The translations under genes were made by a program, and so were the position numbers. From Antitrichia curtipendula (lineage: Eukaryota; Streptophyta; Bryopsida; Hypnales; Leucodontaceae), in NCBI GenBank assembly GCA_951230915.1, contig OX579637.1:18476001-18540000 (forward strand): a stretch of 64,000 bases of DNA. Reading direction: 5' to 3'. The notes beneath the pieces were generated by a model, which worked only from the letters and a program-made list of their open reading frames with translations, did no database searches and had not been told where the DNA came from. Of this stretch, positions 10,910 through 22,946 are shown piece after piece. Position 1 is the stretch's first letter; the number at the start of each line of letters is the position of its first letter.

Positions 10910-11395
10910 TTGTTGCAACATGCAGGCTTTCCTTTGTAAGATTGTCGACATTGTCTCCACATCGTCTCTTCCACATGTTAAAGACATTTCAAAGTGTTGT
11001 GTATGATCACCCTCACCAACAAATTCGGATGCATATCCAACTGTGAGGAACAACAAAACCATCCGGCAAATTCCAAATGCACCAACAATAGAGCAATGGA
11101 ACAAGTGGGAGAGTGCAAGTAAAATCAGAGGACAAATTGTAGGACTAACCTTGCTTCCTTTTCCAGAATTAGGTGCAATTATATCTTTGGAGACTAGCTT
11201 AGAGCAAAATCGGAACATATACCATATTACAATGAGTACTTTTCTAAATTGCACTTGTCCAGACTTCATGAATATGGCTGTCTCTGCTATTGGAGGTCGT
11301 CAGTAGTACATCATTAGAAACACTTGTACTATTTGTACAAGTACTTTTGCAAAATGGATATCCACGGAGACAAATCACTTTTTTCCCTTTCCTAA
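10910..11395 (+). pseudogene. SWIM zinc-finger protein remnant
   Basis: A frame with ATG at 10920 reads MQAFLCKIVDIVSTSSLPHV, hits TGA 11004-11006, and continues in phase as SPSPTNSDAYPTVRNNKTI and APTIEQWNKWESA to a SWIM-type finger: NIYHITMSTFLNCTCPDF supplies the first Cys pair. The second half of the finger has shifted frame: KHLYYLYKYFCKMDIHGDK is read in the third frame near 11308-11366, with TAG where the second-pair cysteine would be expected. SWIM (CxC...CxH) domains occur in MULE/FAR1-type transposases and in plant nuclear proteins. The source could be either a transposon or a host gene copy. It lies outside the hAT-like end at 10555, so the hAT element may have landed beside it. 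Confidence 0.7.
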
Positions 11396-12860
11396 AAAAA
11401 TGTTGGACTACAGTCTTTCATTATTTTTTATTTTTGGCATTCTATTTTAAATTTATGTTTTTTATTTGTCCATAACTTTCTAATTTTTTGTAAGTGACAA
11501 CAAAACTTATAGCCACAGCTGAATAAGAATTTTTATTTCTTTCTTCTTTTTCTTTTGGTTTTAAGATTACTATCCCAAGTACTAGAATCTTGATTTAGAA
11601 AGACTCATGTTTTACAAATATCACTCTTTAAATGAGATATGACATTGAGCATTATTACATTTGACACGCCAAAGTCCTAGATTAAGTCCTATCGCACTTA
11701 GGCTTAGGCTTTTATGTCACACAAATATGTTCATTCATGTTAATTACATTGAAGACTTTTTGAGGCTTTTCTACATACTTATTACTAGATCCCCAATGCT
11801 TTAATAATCATCACTTTACAAAGGACAAATAAATTGGCACAAGATGCTCAATAATTATGTCTCAAACAATTTTTTCTGAGCAAGCATCTCACCTGCTTCA
11901 AAATTATTGTCACATCCTAAACTCTTCTTTACTGCACACACGGACAAAAGACCAAATTACTATCATATGCATTCTAAAATAGAAATTTCATTTATTTCAC
12001 AGCAGAATTCAACCTATGTCTCTCAAGGCAACTTTTGTCGGAAAGATTTGCCCAATAATACAAGCTTGAGAAAATTTGCAGCTATTCAAGAGACCCTCAA
12101 CCCAGCTTGGATAGAATTAAAGTACTGGGCAGAGGCAAGGCGGGTATACGCCAAGGGACGACAAACAGGTTGATTTAAATCCATCCAAGCTGACAGGCAT
12201 GGTCTGCTTTAAACCTCCACCAAACTTCCTACTGCGGACGCGGAGCTCTGAAGTTGCTGGCGCGGAGTGCTGAAGATACTGAGTGGAGTTCACCTACCTA
12301 GCTGCTACCCCTGCTCGGACGACTGGCTAGCAACTGCGACATTGTCTTTCTTTCATGCGCTAGTGATTAGATAGTGGTCACTTGTCCATTCCAAATCTTT
12401 TTTTAGTGAATTACTGAACACTTCATGGCGTCGTCACAGGCATCACAGCATGCTAACAATCAAGTTTTGTGTAGTTTATTTGAGATGTTTTTTCATATAG
12501 TATGATTCTTTTTGCTCATGAAATATTTAGCTTGCTTTTTGTGAAGGCAATAACATGCGATGTGGTCTTAAGACACCCGATGCACCTCACTAACACTACA
12601 TTTGTTTGTTGTTGTTTTTGGATGGGCACACATGAGGGCCACATCCTCTTGGAGCACTTAGATATTTCAGCAAAAAAGACTCTTCTTGTAGAAAATCTCT
12701 TAGTTTAAAAAGTTTCATGGAAGTTTTTTGAGCTCAAATGGATTATTTGCTAATTCATATAGCTAGAAAGTATGGGAAAAAGTTGCTACCTAGGAGTATA
12801 GATTTACTTCTCTTAAATGAAGATTTTATGAGAAACATAAATGTTTCTTTACTCCTTTGC
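11396..12860. other. No recognised gene
   Basis: AT-rich, with an unsupported 88-codon frame at 11907-12173 and a locally GC-richer patch at 12230-12340 containing GCGGACGCGGAGC. Nothing is assignable. Confidence 0.6.
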
Positions 12861-12861
12861 A

Positions 12862-13130
12862 TAAGGAAAAAATAGGACGTTATCTCATTCTCCCTTCACT
12901 AAAATGTCGAAAAAAATAGGATGATATTTTACACTCCTAGTTTGAAATATAAATGGGATGTTTCCTTATTAGTATTATTATTTTAATTTTTTGTCATACT
13001 CCTAATGATGGAAAAAAATAGGATATATCTTATTATATTACTTTTCATTACATGCCTCAAGGAAAAAAAGAGAGTACTATTTCATACTATACCTCTACAA
13101 TGGAAAAAAATAGAGTATTGTTTTTTATTT
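12862..13130 (+). repeat. Degenerate ~45-50-bp A-rich tandem repeat
   Basis: GGAAAAAAATAGGAT or close variants recur at about 12866, 12911, 13010, 13069 and 13100, separated by TTAT/TACTCCTA-like spacers. The units are strongly diverged and spacing is irregular. Confidence 0.5.
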
Positions 13131-14779
13131 TAGAAACCTAAAGGCTAAAAACATTTAGCTATACTCTATGAATATGTTAATCTCCACCATATTTTTGTCT
13201 CAAAATGCTAACATGGGAGGATTTAACATGAAAACTTCTTAAGATCTCTTATGACTAGAAGCTGAATACAAAATACTTACAGAAACTAAACTGTCAGACA
13301 CAAACTCATGACAAAAATTAAAGTTTAAACATTCCTAGTTATAGAAAAATGGCACAAAGGCACAGAGATCAAAAATTAAGTGACTAAGAAATGGATAGAA
13401 TCACGCCTGAAAAGGATGTTATAGAAATAGCTCTTTTTCCATTTTTTTCCTATTTTTTTTCTTTTATTGGAGGACATCTTCCGTGTTTTACAAATTTTTG
13501 GACTTGTAAGAGTGATCACGCATTTAGATTGGAATATATTTGCAATACATTCATGAAATTGTAATCTGATGGTCCAACTTCAAATTCCAAATGGCCCCAA
13601 ATTATGATAATGGTGGCGGTCTGTATACTATGCTTTTTCTTCAAAGTTTATGGAAAGCATTTGTATTAGAGGTTTTCTATTAGGAGATATACAAAACGTT
13701 AATATAGTATTCTATAAGAAATGTGTAATTGCCTACAAAATAGAATCGTATCGAGTCAACTCATCTCTTAACTATGCAAACTCTTTTCACATTGGAAATA
13801 GAGATTGCCAAAGCAAAAAAAAAATGAATTGAATCTATGATCATAGGAGTAGCGGTCATAGGTATCCAAACTTACTATAAACAACAAGTTGTTCTTCCAT
13901 TTTTTTAATTATTTTGGAAAAGTTTTTTTTCGGGAAAAATAATTTTTTTTTTATAACATGGGGCTCTAGGCTCACAAGCTCACTGATCCAGGCTCGCATA
14001 CTAGTGTCGTTGCATATGCAAACTACTTAAAAATTTTGAAGTACTTAGAAATGCAAATCTCTTCTCTTCTCTTTTTAGCTTGGAATTTGTTAAAATAAAG
14101 AAGAAAGGTTCTAATACAAATCATTCTCCTTTCTTTTCTTTTAACTTGAAAAGGAATTCTATAATTGAAAGTATAGAGTTTATAGGGAAGTGATTGGAAA
14201 TTGCCTTGGAAGTTATAACTTCTTTATTTCTCACTCTTTACATTCTACTGGCTTATGATTGAAATTTATGAAGTTGGTTCCGAGGGTATCAGTTAAATAT
14301 CATTTTTGTATATTACAAATTTATTTATTTCATTCAAATGATATAATTTGAACACAAGAAGCCGACCAAAAACCAATCTTCAAAACCATAGAGGTAACTA
14401 GTAGTTTTTGCAATGCTATCTTCATGTCACATAATAGTATATCAAATGCTTGTAGCATCTTTGTTATTCCTCGTTCACGTCTGCATTGCATAAGTTCTCT
14501 CAGTACTTGACAAATCTAGATATACCTTTCAGAATGTCTTCCATGGCTTGCATTGCCTTTTGTTGAACCAACAACGGTATTCCACGAGGCCACAAAATTT
14601 TTCCTTCAACATCTTCTTTCTACAACTTAATGTTCCTACCTTCTTTTTCCAACTAGTCCACATTAGTGAACAATAGTTTGTACTTCACATGCTGTAGCTG
14701 CAAATGATTGGACATCTTGTTGAATTTAGATAGAACTTCACATGCTATGGCTACGTGTATTTAACAAGGATCTCATCAT
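13131..14779. other. AT-rich stretch, no gene seen
   Basis: Only short open frames such as 13650-13832, with no domain or repeat partner. Confidence 0.6.
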
Positions 14780-16560
14780 TGTCCACAAATGCACCTGCAA
14801 TGAATTCTAAAAAATTAGACACCTCTTCTATAAAGTGAAGTAAAGTGAAAATGGATTCCACATCCGTGAAAGACTTCATGAGCATAGGTATTGTTGAGAA
14901 GTTCTCCTTCTTAAATAGCATGTTCTATCTTTTAATGATGTTATGTGTATGATATACAAAAATCAAGTTTCCATACACTTTATGGAAGATTTGTTAGCCA
15001 TAATTAGAGACAAAAAACAAAAAATAAATCTATTTGTGTCGCCTTCGATGGTATTGTCCATCTATACATTGAAAATAGGTGGCAATAGTGTCATTGCAAC
15101 TAAAGTGTTTGTAGTGGTTGTACGATGCTTTGCACATTTTTGCACCCTTGAACGTTACGTCAAACAAAGTGGTGGACCTTGGATTTACAAACAATTGGCA
15201 AGAAGAAGACTTCAAAATAATAGCTATTTGAAGTCATGTAACAACTTTGCAATTAAATCAATGGTGTAATTCAAATTGTGATAAAAGAGATCCAATCCAT
15301 AATGCGCAAAGCACATATCAATATGACCATGCAAAATCATGCCAATGACAAATACATGCAACTTAACTAGGCCATCAAGCTCCTTACTCTTGTGGAAAAA
15401 GATAAGAGAAGCGTTTTTTGCATGATCCGTCTCGTTGTGCATAACTATAAGGCATTTGTATGAAAAATTATGCAATCAATAATGGTTTGCAAAAGAATAT
15501 TCCTTGTTAGTACAAGCTATGGCAAGATGTTTGTCTAGCCTCTTCGCCTACTTTGGAGTGATATGAGATCTAGCAATAGCATCTTTCATGAGATCCTATA
15601 ATTTGTCATATTTTGTACAACAAGAAAAATTATCACTTAGCTTCTTGACATTGTACTCTAAAAACCTTATAGATCTAATCTTATCCAAGTTCAAAATTAA
15701 AACCTCCTTCAATTCAAAAGCGGCATTGACTTTGTTGATTATTTGAATCTTACCCTTCTAATGAAAGAAGTCAAGAATATTGTAGATACAACTTTCACAC
15801 TTGACTTGAGAGTTTGAGTATGATGTGGCATGGATGCACTTCAATATAGCAATAGCTTGTTCAGTGTGCTTCCTAGGTTGCAACAAACTTGTATTGCCAT
15901 GGACCATTACTTCACCACCATCCTTTATGCATATTTGGTAGCAGTAGAATGTGGCCTCTAGGACTTGACAATATCCATCTATGCTCGCATGCACACATTT
16001 ATCTCTTCAACCGTCACCATCTTTCTCCCTTAGGAGTCACAATGCATTTGTTTATATACATCAGTTTTCACAAAGGCTTTGTGCTTGATCGTTCAATTTT
16101 GCTACATACATTTGCAAAAGGCTCAAATTTCGGAACTTTCTCCTTTGAAAGTAGTTGTACACAGTTTTTGCTATAGCAAAATTTGTTGGACATTGCATTA
16201 ATGGAGCCTTGAGTGAGGAGGTCTTCCATTTTGATGCAAGTCTTGCGTAGATGGTTTCAGATGGTACTTGTACACTTATTGAGCAAATGCTGTAAATGAA
16301 AGATTCAAGAGACTTGCCTAGAAACGGTTGAAATTATCCTAGGCCTTACCCTGCGGTAATGAACTAGTTTAATAGGCCAAGCTATCAATGAGTACACCAA
16401 CTCTTTGAGGATTTCTGCTTCATAATGTGTTTTTGAAATGTATAGTGCCATGTGAGTATTATTGAAAAGACCATTTGCATTAAGCATAAGGTCTGAGTTT
16501 ATACTATGGCATACTCCTTCCCCTATAAGTATTTCTTTCTTGTTGTACAAAGTGATGCAC
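14780..16560 (-). pseudogene. DUF7869-like DDE transposase, dead copy B
   Basis: Minus-strand fragments align in order with copy A (37566-40563). Near 16500-16400 GEGVCHSINSDLMLNANG matches copy A ARGICHNIDTNLVIDMDG. At 15475-15224 YKCLIVMHNETDHAK matches copy A LTIIHDKIDHSK, followed by GMILHGHIDMCFAHYGLDLF in place of GMITHGHGDVRYMHYGLDIF. Further down LLPPIFN matches the LPPTL block. The His-Asp pair of the first catalytic strand has become His-Asn, so one presumed acidic residue is lost. There are many stops and frameshifts, and the copy is shorter than A. The protein would have been a nuclear transposase with an RNase-H fold; the family name is by motif resemblance only. Confidence 0.65.
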
Positions 16561-16775
16561 TTTGTATTCTAGAGCTGACACATTTTGGAATGTCAACATT
16601 CATTCCTTTATAAGCTTATAATTTGTCGTCCGAGGAGTCCATATAATTGAACTCAACAATAGTGGAATTCATAGTATCTACATGTCACAATGTAAAAATG
16701 GATGATTAGAAACAAATGCAATCAATGACATGCTAATGTAGCACAAGAAAGCACTAATCCTCATGTTAGTGTTTA

Positions 16776-16814
16776 TTACTGGTTAAAACATCTAAATGGT
16801 GTTTTAACCAATAA
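16776..16814. repeat. Short inverted repeat (14-nt arms)
   Basis: TTACTGGTTAAAAC (16776-16789) and GTTTTAACCAATAA (16801-16814) pair with one mismatch around an 11-nt loop. It sits at the boundary between AT-rich DNA and the more GC-balanced segment that follows. Confidence 0.6.
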
Positions 16815-18160
16815 TAAAAAATCGTGCATAAGTATTCCCTCACAGCGGATCCGGAAGCTCATCCGAATTAGTAGGTCACACAAGAAACCCCTACCATCCC
16901 AACTGACTACAACGACAAACCCTATTCAAACCCAGTTCCTAAGGCAGAATCTGGTAGCCGGATAACTGGGCGACCTCAATTGCTTGCCTGTTACTTACTT
17001 TCGGTTATAGTAGGACCTCATCAATACTTTAATTAGTATGTACCAGCCTCCTTGCTAAATACACCAAACCTAAGAATGGCTATCCCACACAGAAGCTCCC
17101 TAAGTAATCACACTCAGCTAGACTTTACTTTCAATACTCTTAGCTTTCCAACCAGCTCACTTCAAATCCCAGAATCAAATCTAGACAGAATCCAAGGGCT
17201 ACTCTTCCATTCAACACCTGTAAATCCCAGCTACCCGCATTAAATAGTATTTTTAGTATTGCTAGCATACCAACACAGAGCTAAGACTTTTGAAACCAGC
17301 ACTTATGAAGTGGAAATCTGGAAATTGATTTGCAAAATGAAAGAACACAAAAGTAAGAACATCCGGGGCATCAAACTAACTTCAGCTCCTAAATAATCAG
17401 TCCCTAGGAAATCCTAAAGGTCCGAAGGAATAAAGCTAAGGACCAGTGAATGACACGTCACATTTCCTTATCAAAACACGTCAACCTACTACTACGCGGC
17501 AAGTTCCGCAAAAAGTAGATTTCAGATCCAAAAAATTCAGATCCGGGTGTCCATGTTCATTTCTCTAAAAGCAACTAGCAAATAACTTTTTGTGTCCAAA
17601 AAATTGAGTTTTCTCTGCCTACCTACTTTTGATCCTAGTTTTAACTGCCACTAAATCCTCTTCAGCCACTTTAGAGTTGCTTCCACTTGCTTGGCGGCCC
17701 CCCCTCCTAGCTGGCTGTCTCCTAGTGGCTGAGGGATGAGAAACACACGTCACCTGACTCTTGGCTGGGGACAGATCCTTCCCTTTCTCCTTAAAACACG
17801 GAGAGATAACATTTGGTTATGAGTCATCTTCCGGTTTCGTTTCCTCGCCTAATCTTGATCTCGACCTGCTGTCCACCTAGTTTGAATTATCAAGAAACTT
17901 GTCATCCTCTTCCAATATCACAATCGATTTTGGAGTTGGTTCCCAAATCCTAACTGCGATTCCAGTTTCCGGTCAGGCTGGAAAATTTTGTTTTTTCACC
18001 TTAACCATTTTATCTCCTAGTAACTATACTACGTTTGACCGATCCATAATCCCATTAATTTTTCTAACTCTTTCCCAAAGAATAAATTTTTTTTGCTGAG
18101 GTTAGATCTTTTATTCCTAATTCTATTTTAACTAATAAAAATATTTTTTCTAGGTTCCTA
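16815..18160. other. GC-balanced segment, unidentified, possibly an inserted element
   Basis: Base composition rises sharply here compared with both flanks. Frames at 17052-17243 and 17899-18099 carry no recognised domain. It looks like the leader or remnant of a retroelement, but I found no terminal repeats or target duplication. Confidence 0.35.
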
Positions 18161-18605
18161 CACATGCTCTTTTAGATTAATAAAGACATTTAATCCAATT
18201 AAGTTGACTTGCAGATCCTAGCATGAACCACAAACTTAAGGAAATTATGAGATCTTGGCATTCAATGTCAATTGAAGTAGTCTCAAATAGTGGTGCATCA
18301 CAATGTTCTATGTTTATTGCATTAGAAATAGTCTCTTCAAATAATTCAACTGCAATAGAGTGATATCAATTTTGTACTCCTTCTTGATAAGGAATCTTTA
18401 TTGACAAATAGTGCATTTGTTGAATGCGCAAATTAGCTTGATCCCAACTAATCAACTATGCGATCCTCGATTGTCAAAAGCCAAATGCTTCTATCAATGT
18501 CAAGATCAACAAACATTCTCACATTTATGTATTAAAAAATTCTAGCTTTTTGAAGAGATCATTCAGCTTAACTCAAGCTGAAATATTCTATACTTCATGC
18601 ATATC
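18161..18605. other. AT-rich stretch, no gene seen
   Basis: Nothing supported. Confidence 0.6.
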
Positions 18606-18611
18606 TTTTTT

Positions 18612-18830
18612 ACTTAAGTTAATATGCACTCTTTAGCATATTAACTTAACTTGAGCTAATATGCATGCTCTAGTCAAATTGATCTGCAATCTCCAATATA
18701 TCAACTCAACTTGGGCTAATATGCGCACCCCAACATATTAGCTCCACTTGAGCTAATGTGCAATCTCCAACATATTAGCTCAAATTAGCATACCAGCTAG
18801 AAGTTGTTTTAGCTCAAGTTGAGCTAAATT
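18612..18830 (+). repeat. ~37-bp minisatellite (ACTTGAGCTAATATGC)
   Basis: Imperfect units starting with ACTTGAGCTAATATGC-like words begin near 18612, 18649, 18708 and 18745, with a more diverged unit around 18676. CATATTAGCTC closes units. Unit ends and starts are partly complementary (GAGCTAATATG and CATATTAGCTC), giving each unit a dyad. Confidence 0.75.
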
Positions 18831-19339
18831 GTAATTCAATTAGTTTTGGACTCAAATGATTGTCTACATTGACAAAAAGCATACAAAATTCTTGCTAAAA
18901 ATTCCATGTCATTTCAACTCAACTTGAATTAAATTGTAGTTTAGGGACAATTAACATTTACTTAGGATTTAGTCAATTTTAAAGATATGTGTATATTGAG
19001 ACGTTAAATGGATCATTTTACATTGAAGGACATGAATTTATTTGTACTACAATAAAACTAATGTTTTATGAATGCAAAATATAACTTCAATGAGTCGTAA
19101 AATCAAAAATATAACTCATGTAGAAATCGGTGTAGCTGATTTGCAACATGAGTGGATCTATTCATTACGGACAAGTTGCTTTGGATACAAATCATATTGG
19201 AAGTCATATAGATCGAAAAGATATAGATTGTAATTATATATAATTATCCGTATTTTGCCAATATGGTATTTATTTTTAATATCCTTAGGGGCTTTACTTT
19301 TTCTTGAGCTGCCCTGACAAAGGAAAAAAAATTCCTACA
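18831..19339. other. AT-rich stretch, no gene seen
   Basis: A few further TCAACTTGA-type words echo the preceding minisatellite near 18915-18930; otherwise nothing. Confidence 0.6.
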
Positions 19340-19770
19340 TGGCAAATGACTCTAAGTAGTCATGTTTTTGGCTGACATGGATTATGACTAAAATAAGTCA
19401 TATTTGGGTTAACGTAGAATATGACTAAGGTAAGTCATATTTGGGCTGACGTGGCATATGACTCTCTATACAATCATATTTTTGAACACTGTGGAATATA
19501 ATTATTGTAAGCCATATTTTTTGTTGATGTGAAATAGTACTCTCGTGAATCATATTTTCTATTGATACAGAAAATGATTCTCATGAGTTGTATTCTTCAC
19601 TGATGTGGAATATGCCCTCATGATTCATATTCTCTATTAATGTGGAAAATGACTTTCATGAATCATATTTTTTGTTGATGTGGAATATGACCTTGAATCA
19701 GAATTTTTGTTGATGTAAAATATGACTCCTATGAATCATATTGGTTGTTAATGTGGTAGTTTGTATAGAG
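19340..19770 (+). repeat. ~38-bp minisatellite with internal dyads (about 10 units)
   Basis: CATATT anchors lie at about 19399, 19436, 19475, 19513, 19551, 19589 (TGTATT), 19626, 19664, 19699 (variant) and 19737, a spacing of 35-39 bp. The unit reads roughly TTGTTGATGTGGAATATGAC then TCTCATGAATCATATTTT. Many units are near-palindromic: AATATGACT (19418-19426) pairs with AGTCATATT (19433-19441). There is no coding potential. Confidence 0.9.
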
Positions 19771-21484
19771 TTATAAGTTTTTTTATAATTGAATGTAGTT
19801 ATATGTTAAAAAATATAGAGTCATATTTTTCGCACGAGTGTGCAATACTTGACTGTAGTCAACTATATTTTGGTCAAGATGTATTGTGTAATATAACTCA
19901 AGTGATTTTCAGGATAAGTGAGAGTGACATTTCTTACATTTGAGTGTGGGGTTTGTAAATGGCATGACTAAGGTTTACAATAGCTTCTGTTATAAGCTAC
20001 AACTACATTTTTTATATATTCTAAATGGACATTATGCATTGCAATTATGCAGCAATATGATTTTGCAACTAAATAGGAGACTACACCAAATTTAAAAAGG
20101 ACACGTATAATTTTTGAGATGTCTAAGAGACAATCATATAGGAGAGAGAAAATGCAAGAAAGAATGTGACTCTTTACAATGACATTTACTAGTCACTAGT
20201 ACAAAACTTATCACTTTGACACTTTGTAAATGTCTATTTCCACATGTGCGCTTATATTAAGACGTATATTCCTTACAAAAATATAAATATGTTGCCTCTT
20301 TGGTATTGTAAGTAGCTTCTAATAGTTTCATTCCATCTTCAAGTGCCTACATGTACAACCAACAAGGTTAATTTTTAGTGAATGCACAATATAGCTCAAC
20401 CTTCAAAGATTCAAGGAAACACAAAATATGAAGGACAAGTTTAAGGTAAGAATAAGTCATAACCACTATATCTCTAGGAATTGCAAAGAAACAAGAAGAA
20501 TGAATAACAATAGTGATAAAAAGGACCAAGAAGCAAAAAACAACAAGTGTTAAGAAGTAACAACAAGCAAGAGGGGTCAAATCACACTCAAAGGTATTAC
20601 AAAAGGGGTCAGACGCATTGAAATCTGCAATGTATCTTCTTTGAAGCTATTATTTTTTAAGGCTAATCTATTAAATTTAGTCATTTTAGTCCTTTTCTAC
20701 TAGTAGTTCAAATCATGTTAAGACTAATATTTTTTTATTCATAGATAAATCTAAACTTATTTACTAAAGTTTCAATTGAAGATTAGATGTCAGCTTGTCA
20801 TGTTTTTCAATGGTAGAAAAGGGGTCTAATTTCTAATGAATAATATTGTGATTGAATTCAAAAAACCATGTGTATAAATATTTATAAGAGAGAGTAGAAA
20901 AGGACTCTTTTGCTATAATTTGAATATTTTTTTATTTTCTATAACATTCAGAAGTAAAAACATGTGAACGTCTTTTTTAATATAAAAATGAACCTGAATG
21001 ATGATTGTGATAGAACAAAAAGTGTTTATATTATTCACATTGAGGGTTCCATGAAATCTATTTTTGGAATTGAATGTTTAATTTTTTTAAAAGATTAAAT
21101 CAAGAATTTGTCAAAAATGAATAAATTGATTAAAAAATTATACTATTTTTAGTTCAAAATTTAATTACTAAATTTTTTTTTGATAGTTGTATGTTTTGAA
21201 AGTTAAGAAAATTTGGATTAAAAAATCTATTTAGATTCTATATTGTAATAAAGACACTAAATTTAGCCTTAAAATTGATGATTTAAGTCTTTTGAATGAT
21301 TGTTTATATGAAATTTTTCTTCATCCCTTTACAGAGATGCATTGCTATATTAATCATTCATAAATTTTTTTAAGTAATGACAACATCAAAGTAATTGAGA
21401 GCTTCAAAAGTTTAGAAAAGAACCCAAATCCTGTCCTATAAAAGTAATCCCAATGGTACCTTTGAATGTGGTTTGACCCAGAGG
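19771..21484. other. AT-rich stretch, no gene seen
   Basis: Short frames (for example 20368-20580 minus) show no domain. Confidence 0.6.
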
Positions 21485-21760
21485 TAAGATGCAACAATAA
21501 GTAATATAAAACTCAAGTTAAGATGCAATAAACAAGAAATTAGAAGCAAAAATTTAATATAAAAAATAATGATACAAGAAGCAAGAACTAAAAGGTATCT
21601 AAATGAAATTAGAAGCAAGAACTACTAAAGCAACAAGAGGCAAGAATTAATAAGCAACAAGAAGCAAGAAATAATAAGAAAAAAGAAGCAAGAGATAAAA
21701 AAACCAGGAAAGAAGAATTATGAGATAACAAAGGTTAAAATGCAACAAGAAGCAAAACCT
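21485..21760 (+). repeat. Purine-rich degenerate repeat (AAGAAGCAAGAA)
   Basis: AAGAAGCAAGAA, AGAAGCAAGA and TAAGATGCAACAA words recur irregularly every 15-30 bp. The same word family appears at 20520-20575. The hydrophobic minus-strand frames across it (21436-21618, 21647-21829) follow from this purine bias. Confidence 0.6.
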
Positions 21761-21843
21761 AAGAGTCCATAAGAAACAAAGAAGAAAAAGAAGAATTAGC
21801 CAAATGTTGCACTTTGAAAAGGTGGTCACAAAAAAATGGCGGC

Positions 21844-21861
21844 TAGGGTTTTAAAACCCTA
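21844..21861. repeat. 18-nt perfect palindrome between two ATGGCGGCTA words
   Basis: TAGGGTTTTAAAACCCTA is self-complementary. ATGGCGGCTA occurs on both sides, at about 21837 and 21868. From 21909 to 21975 AGTCATG/AGTCACG words repeat four times at about 18-26 bp. The set resembles a small regulatory or foldback cluster without a recognised gene. Confidence 0.6.
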
Positions 21862-21989
21862 AATCAATGGCGGCTACATAGAAGTGTTGGCAAGGGCTTC
21901 AAAACCCTAGTCATGTGACTTGTCCTAGTCACGCACATGACTTACTCTAGTCATATAACTTGATGTAGTCATGCAACATAACCAAACAT

Positions 21990-22780
21990 AACTATACTAA
22001 GCAACTAAGCTATTTTAACAACCAAATTTGATCCAAACTAGATACATGTTGACACTAAAACTCTACTAAATATATAGAAGGAAGTTGCAAGGCCTTAAAC
22101 ACCTACAATTATGGTTACAAAAAGACATTCAAGTAGATACATGCCACATGTTTGTCAAAGTATCTATATCTTTGCATAAAGTGTGTGTATTTGATAGAGG
22201 CATTATTTTTAAGCATTTTAAAAGTAGAAAAAAATATTATATTTCTAAAGTCTAAATTCTTGTAAAAGCATCCAAAGAACCTTCTTTTAATTGCAATACA
22301 AGCACGAGTGTGCCTATGGTGAGCCTCAATTTTTATATGAATAATTTTGTGAATTTTGTAGGGCTTATAAAGACCCTCTATAAATGTGGCTTTTATGACA
22401 TTGTTGAGAACCTTTCTAAGAAATAAACAAACTTCAATACATTATATGTGTTAGCGATTTATCTATATTCTTTAAATAAAGCAAGCACAACCATATTTTT
22501 CATTATTGGGCTTTATATTCTAAGCAATGATCAAACTTTTTTCCAATGACAAATTGTAAGTGGTTCACATCTTAACTAAAACTAACACAAATTACAAAAA
22601 TTAGAGGTTTAGAATGGTTTTGACCAATTTAGGCCAAAACTCTATTTGACCTCCAAATCCAAGTTGAAAGATTCAAAAAAAATATTTGTTTAAGTGTAGA
22701 ACATTGTATGCCTATTCTAAAATAGTGAAAATCTTTATAATGGGATATATCCACCATATGTATCTCCATTCATCAATATG
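21990..22780. other. AT-rich stretch, no gene seen
   Basis: Nothing supported. Confidence 0.6.
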
Positions 22781-22788
22781 TATATTGT

Positions 22789-22946
22789 AAAGTAACTCTA
22801 CCTATGACAGGCCAAATTTTGGACCAGCCTAATGTAGGTCAAAAACTTCATGAGCAGTACATTTCACAAGACACATGTATTGCTCATGAAGTTTTGGGCC
22901 TGCATTAGGTTGCTCCAAAGTTGGCCTGTCATAGGTAGAGTTACCT
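22789..22946. repeat. Near-perfect foldback, 73-nt arms and 12-nt loop
   Basis: Arm 22789-22861 (opening AAGTAACTCTACCTATGACA) pairs with 22874-22946 (ending TGTCATAGGTAGAGTTACCT) with only a few mismatches and two single-base indels. The loop is 22862-22873. It contains no open frame. A transcript in either direction would fold into one long hairpin of the kind that plant Dicer-like enzymes process. Alternatives are a foldback MITE, since the ends are inverted repeats, or a pre-miRNA or inverted duplication of a target gene fragment. Confidence 0.9.

Noticed and set aside
19340..19770. CRISPR-like regular repeats
   Set aside because: The repeats are contiguous, diverged and without unique spacers: a minisatellite in eukaryotic DNA.
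21436..21829. Hydrophobic minus-strand peptides resembling membrane proteins
   Set aside because: They arise from antisense reading of a purine-rich repeat (AAGAAGCAAGAA).
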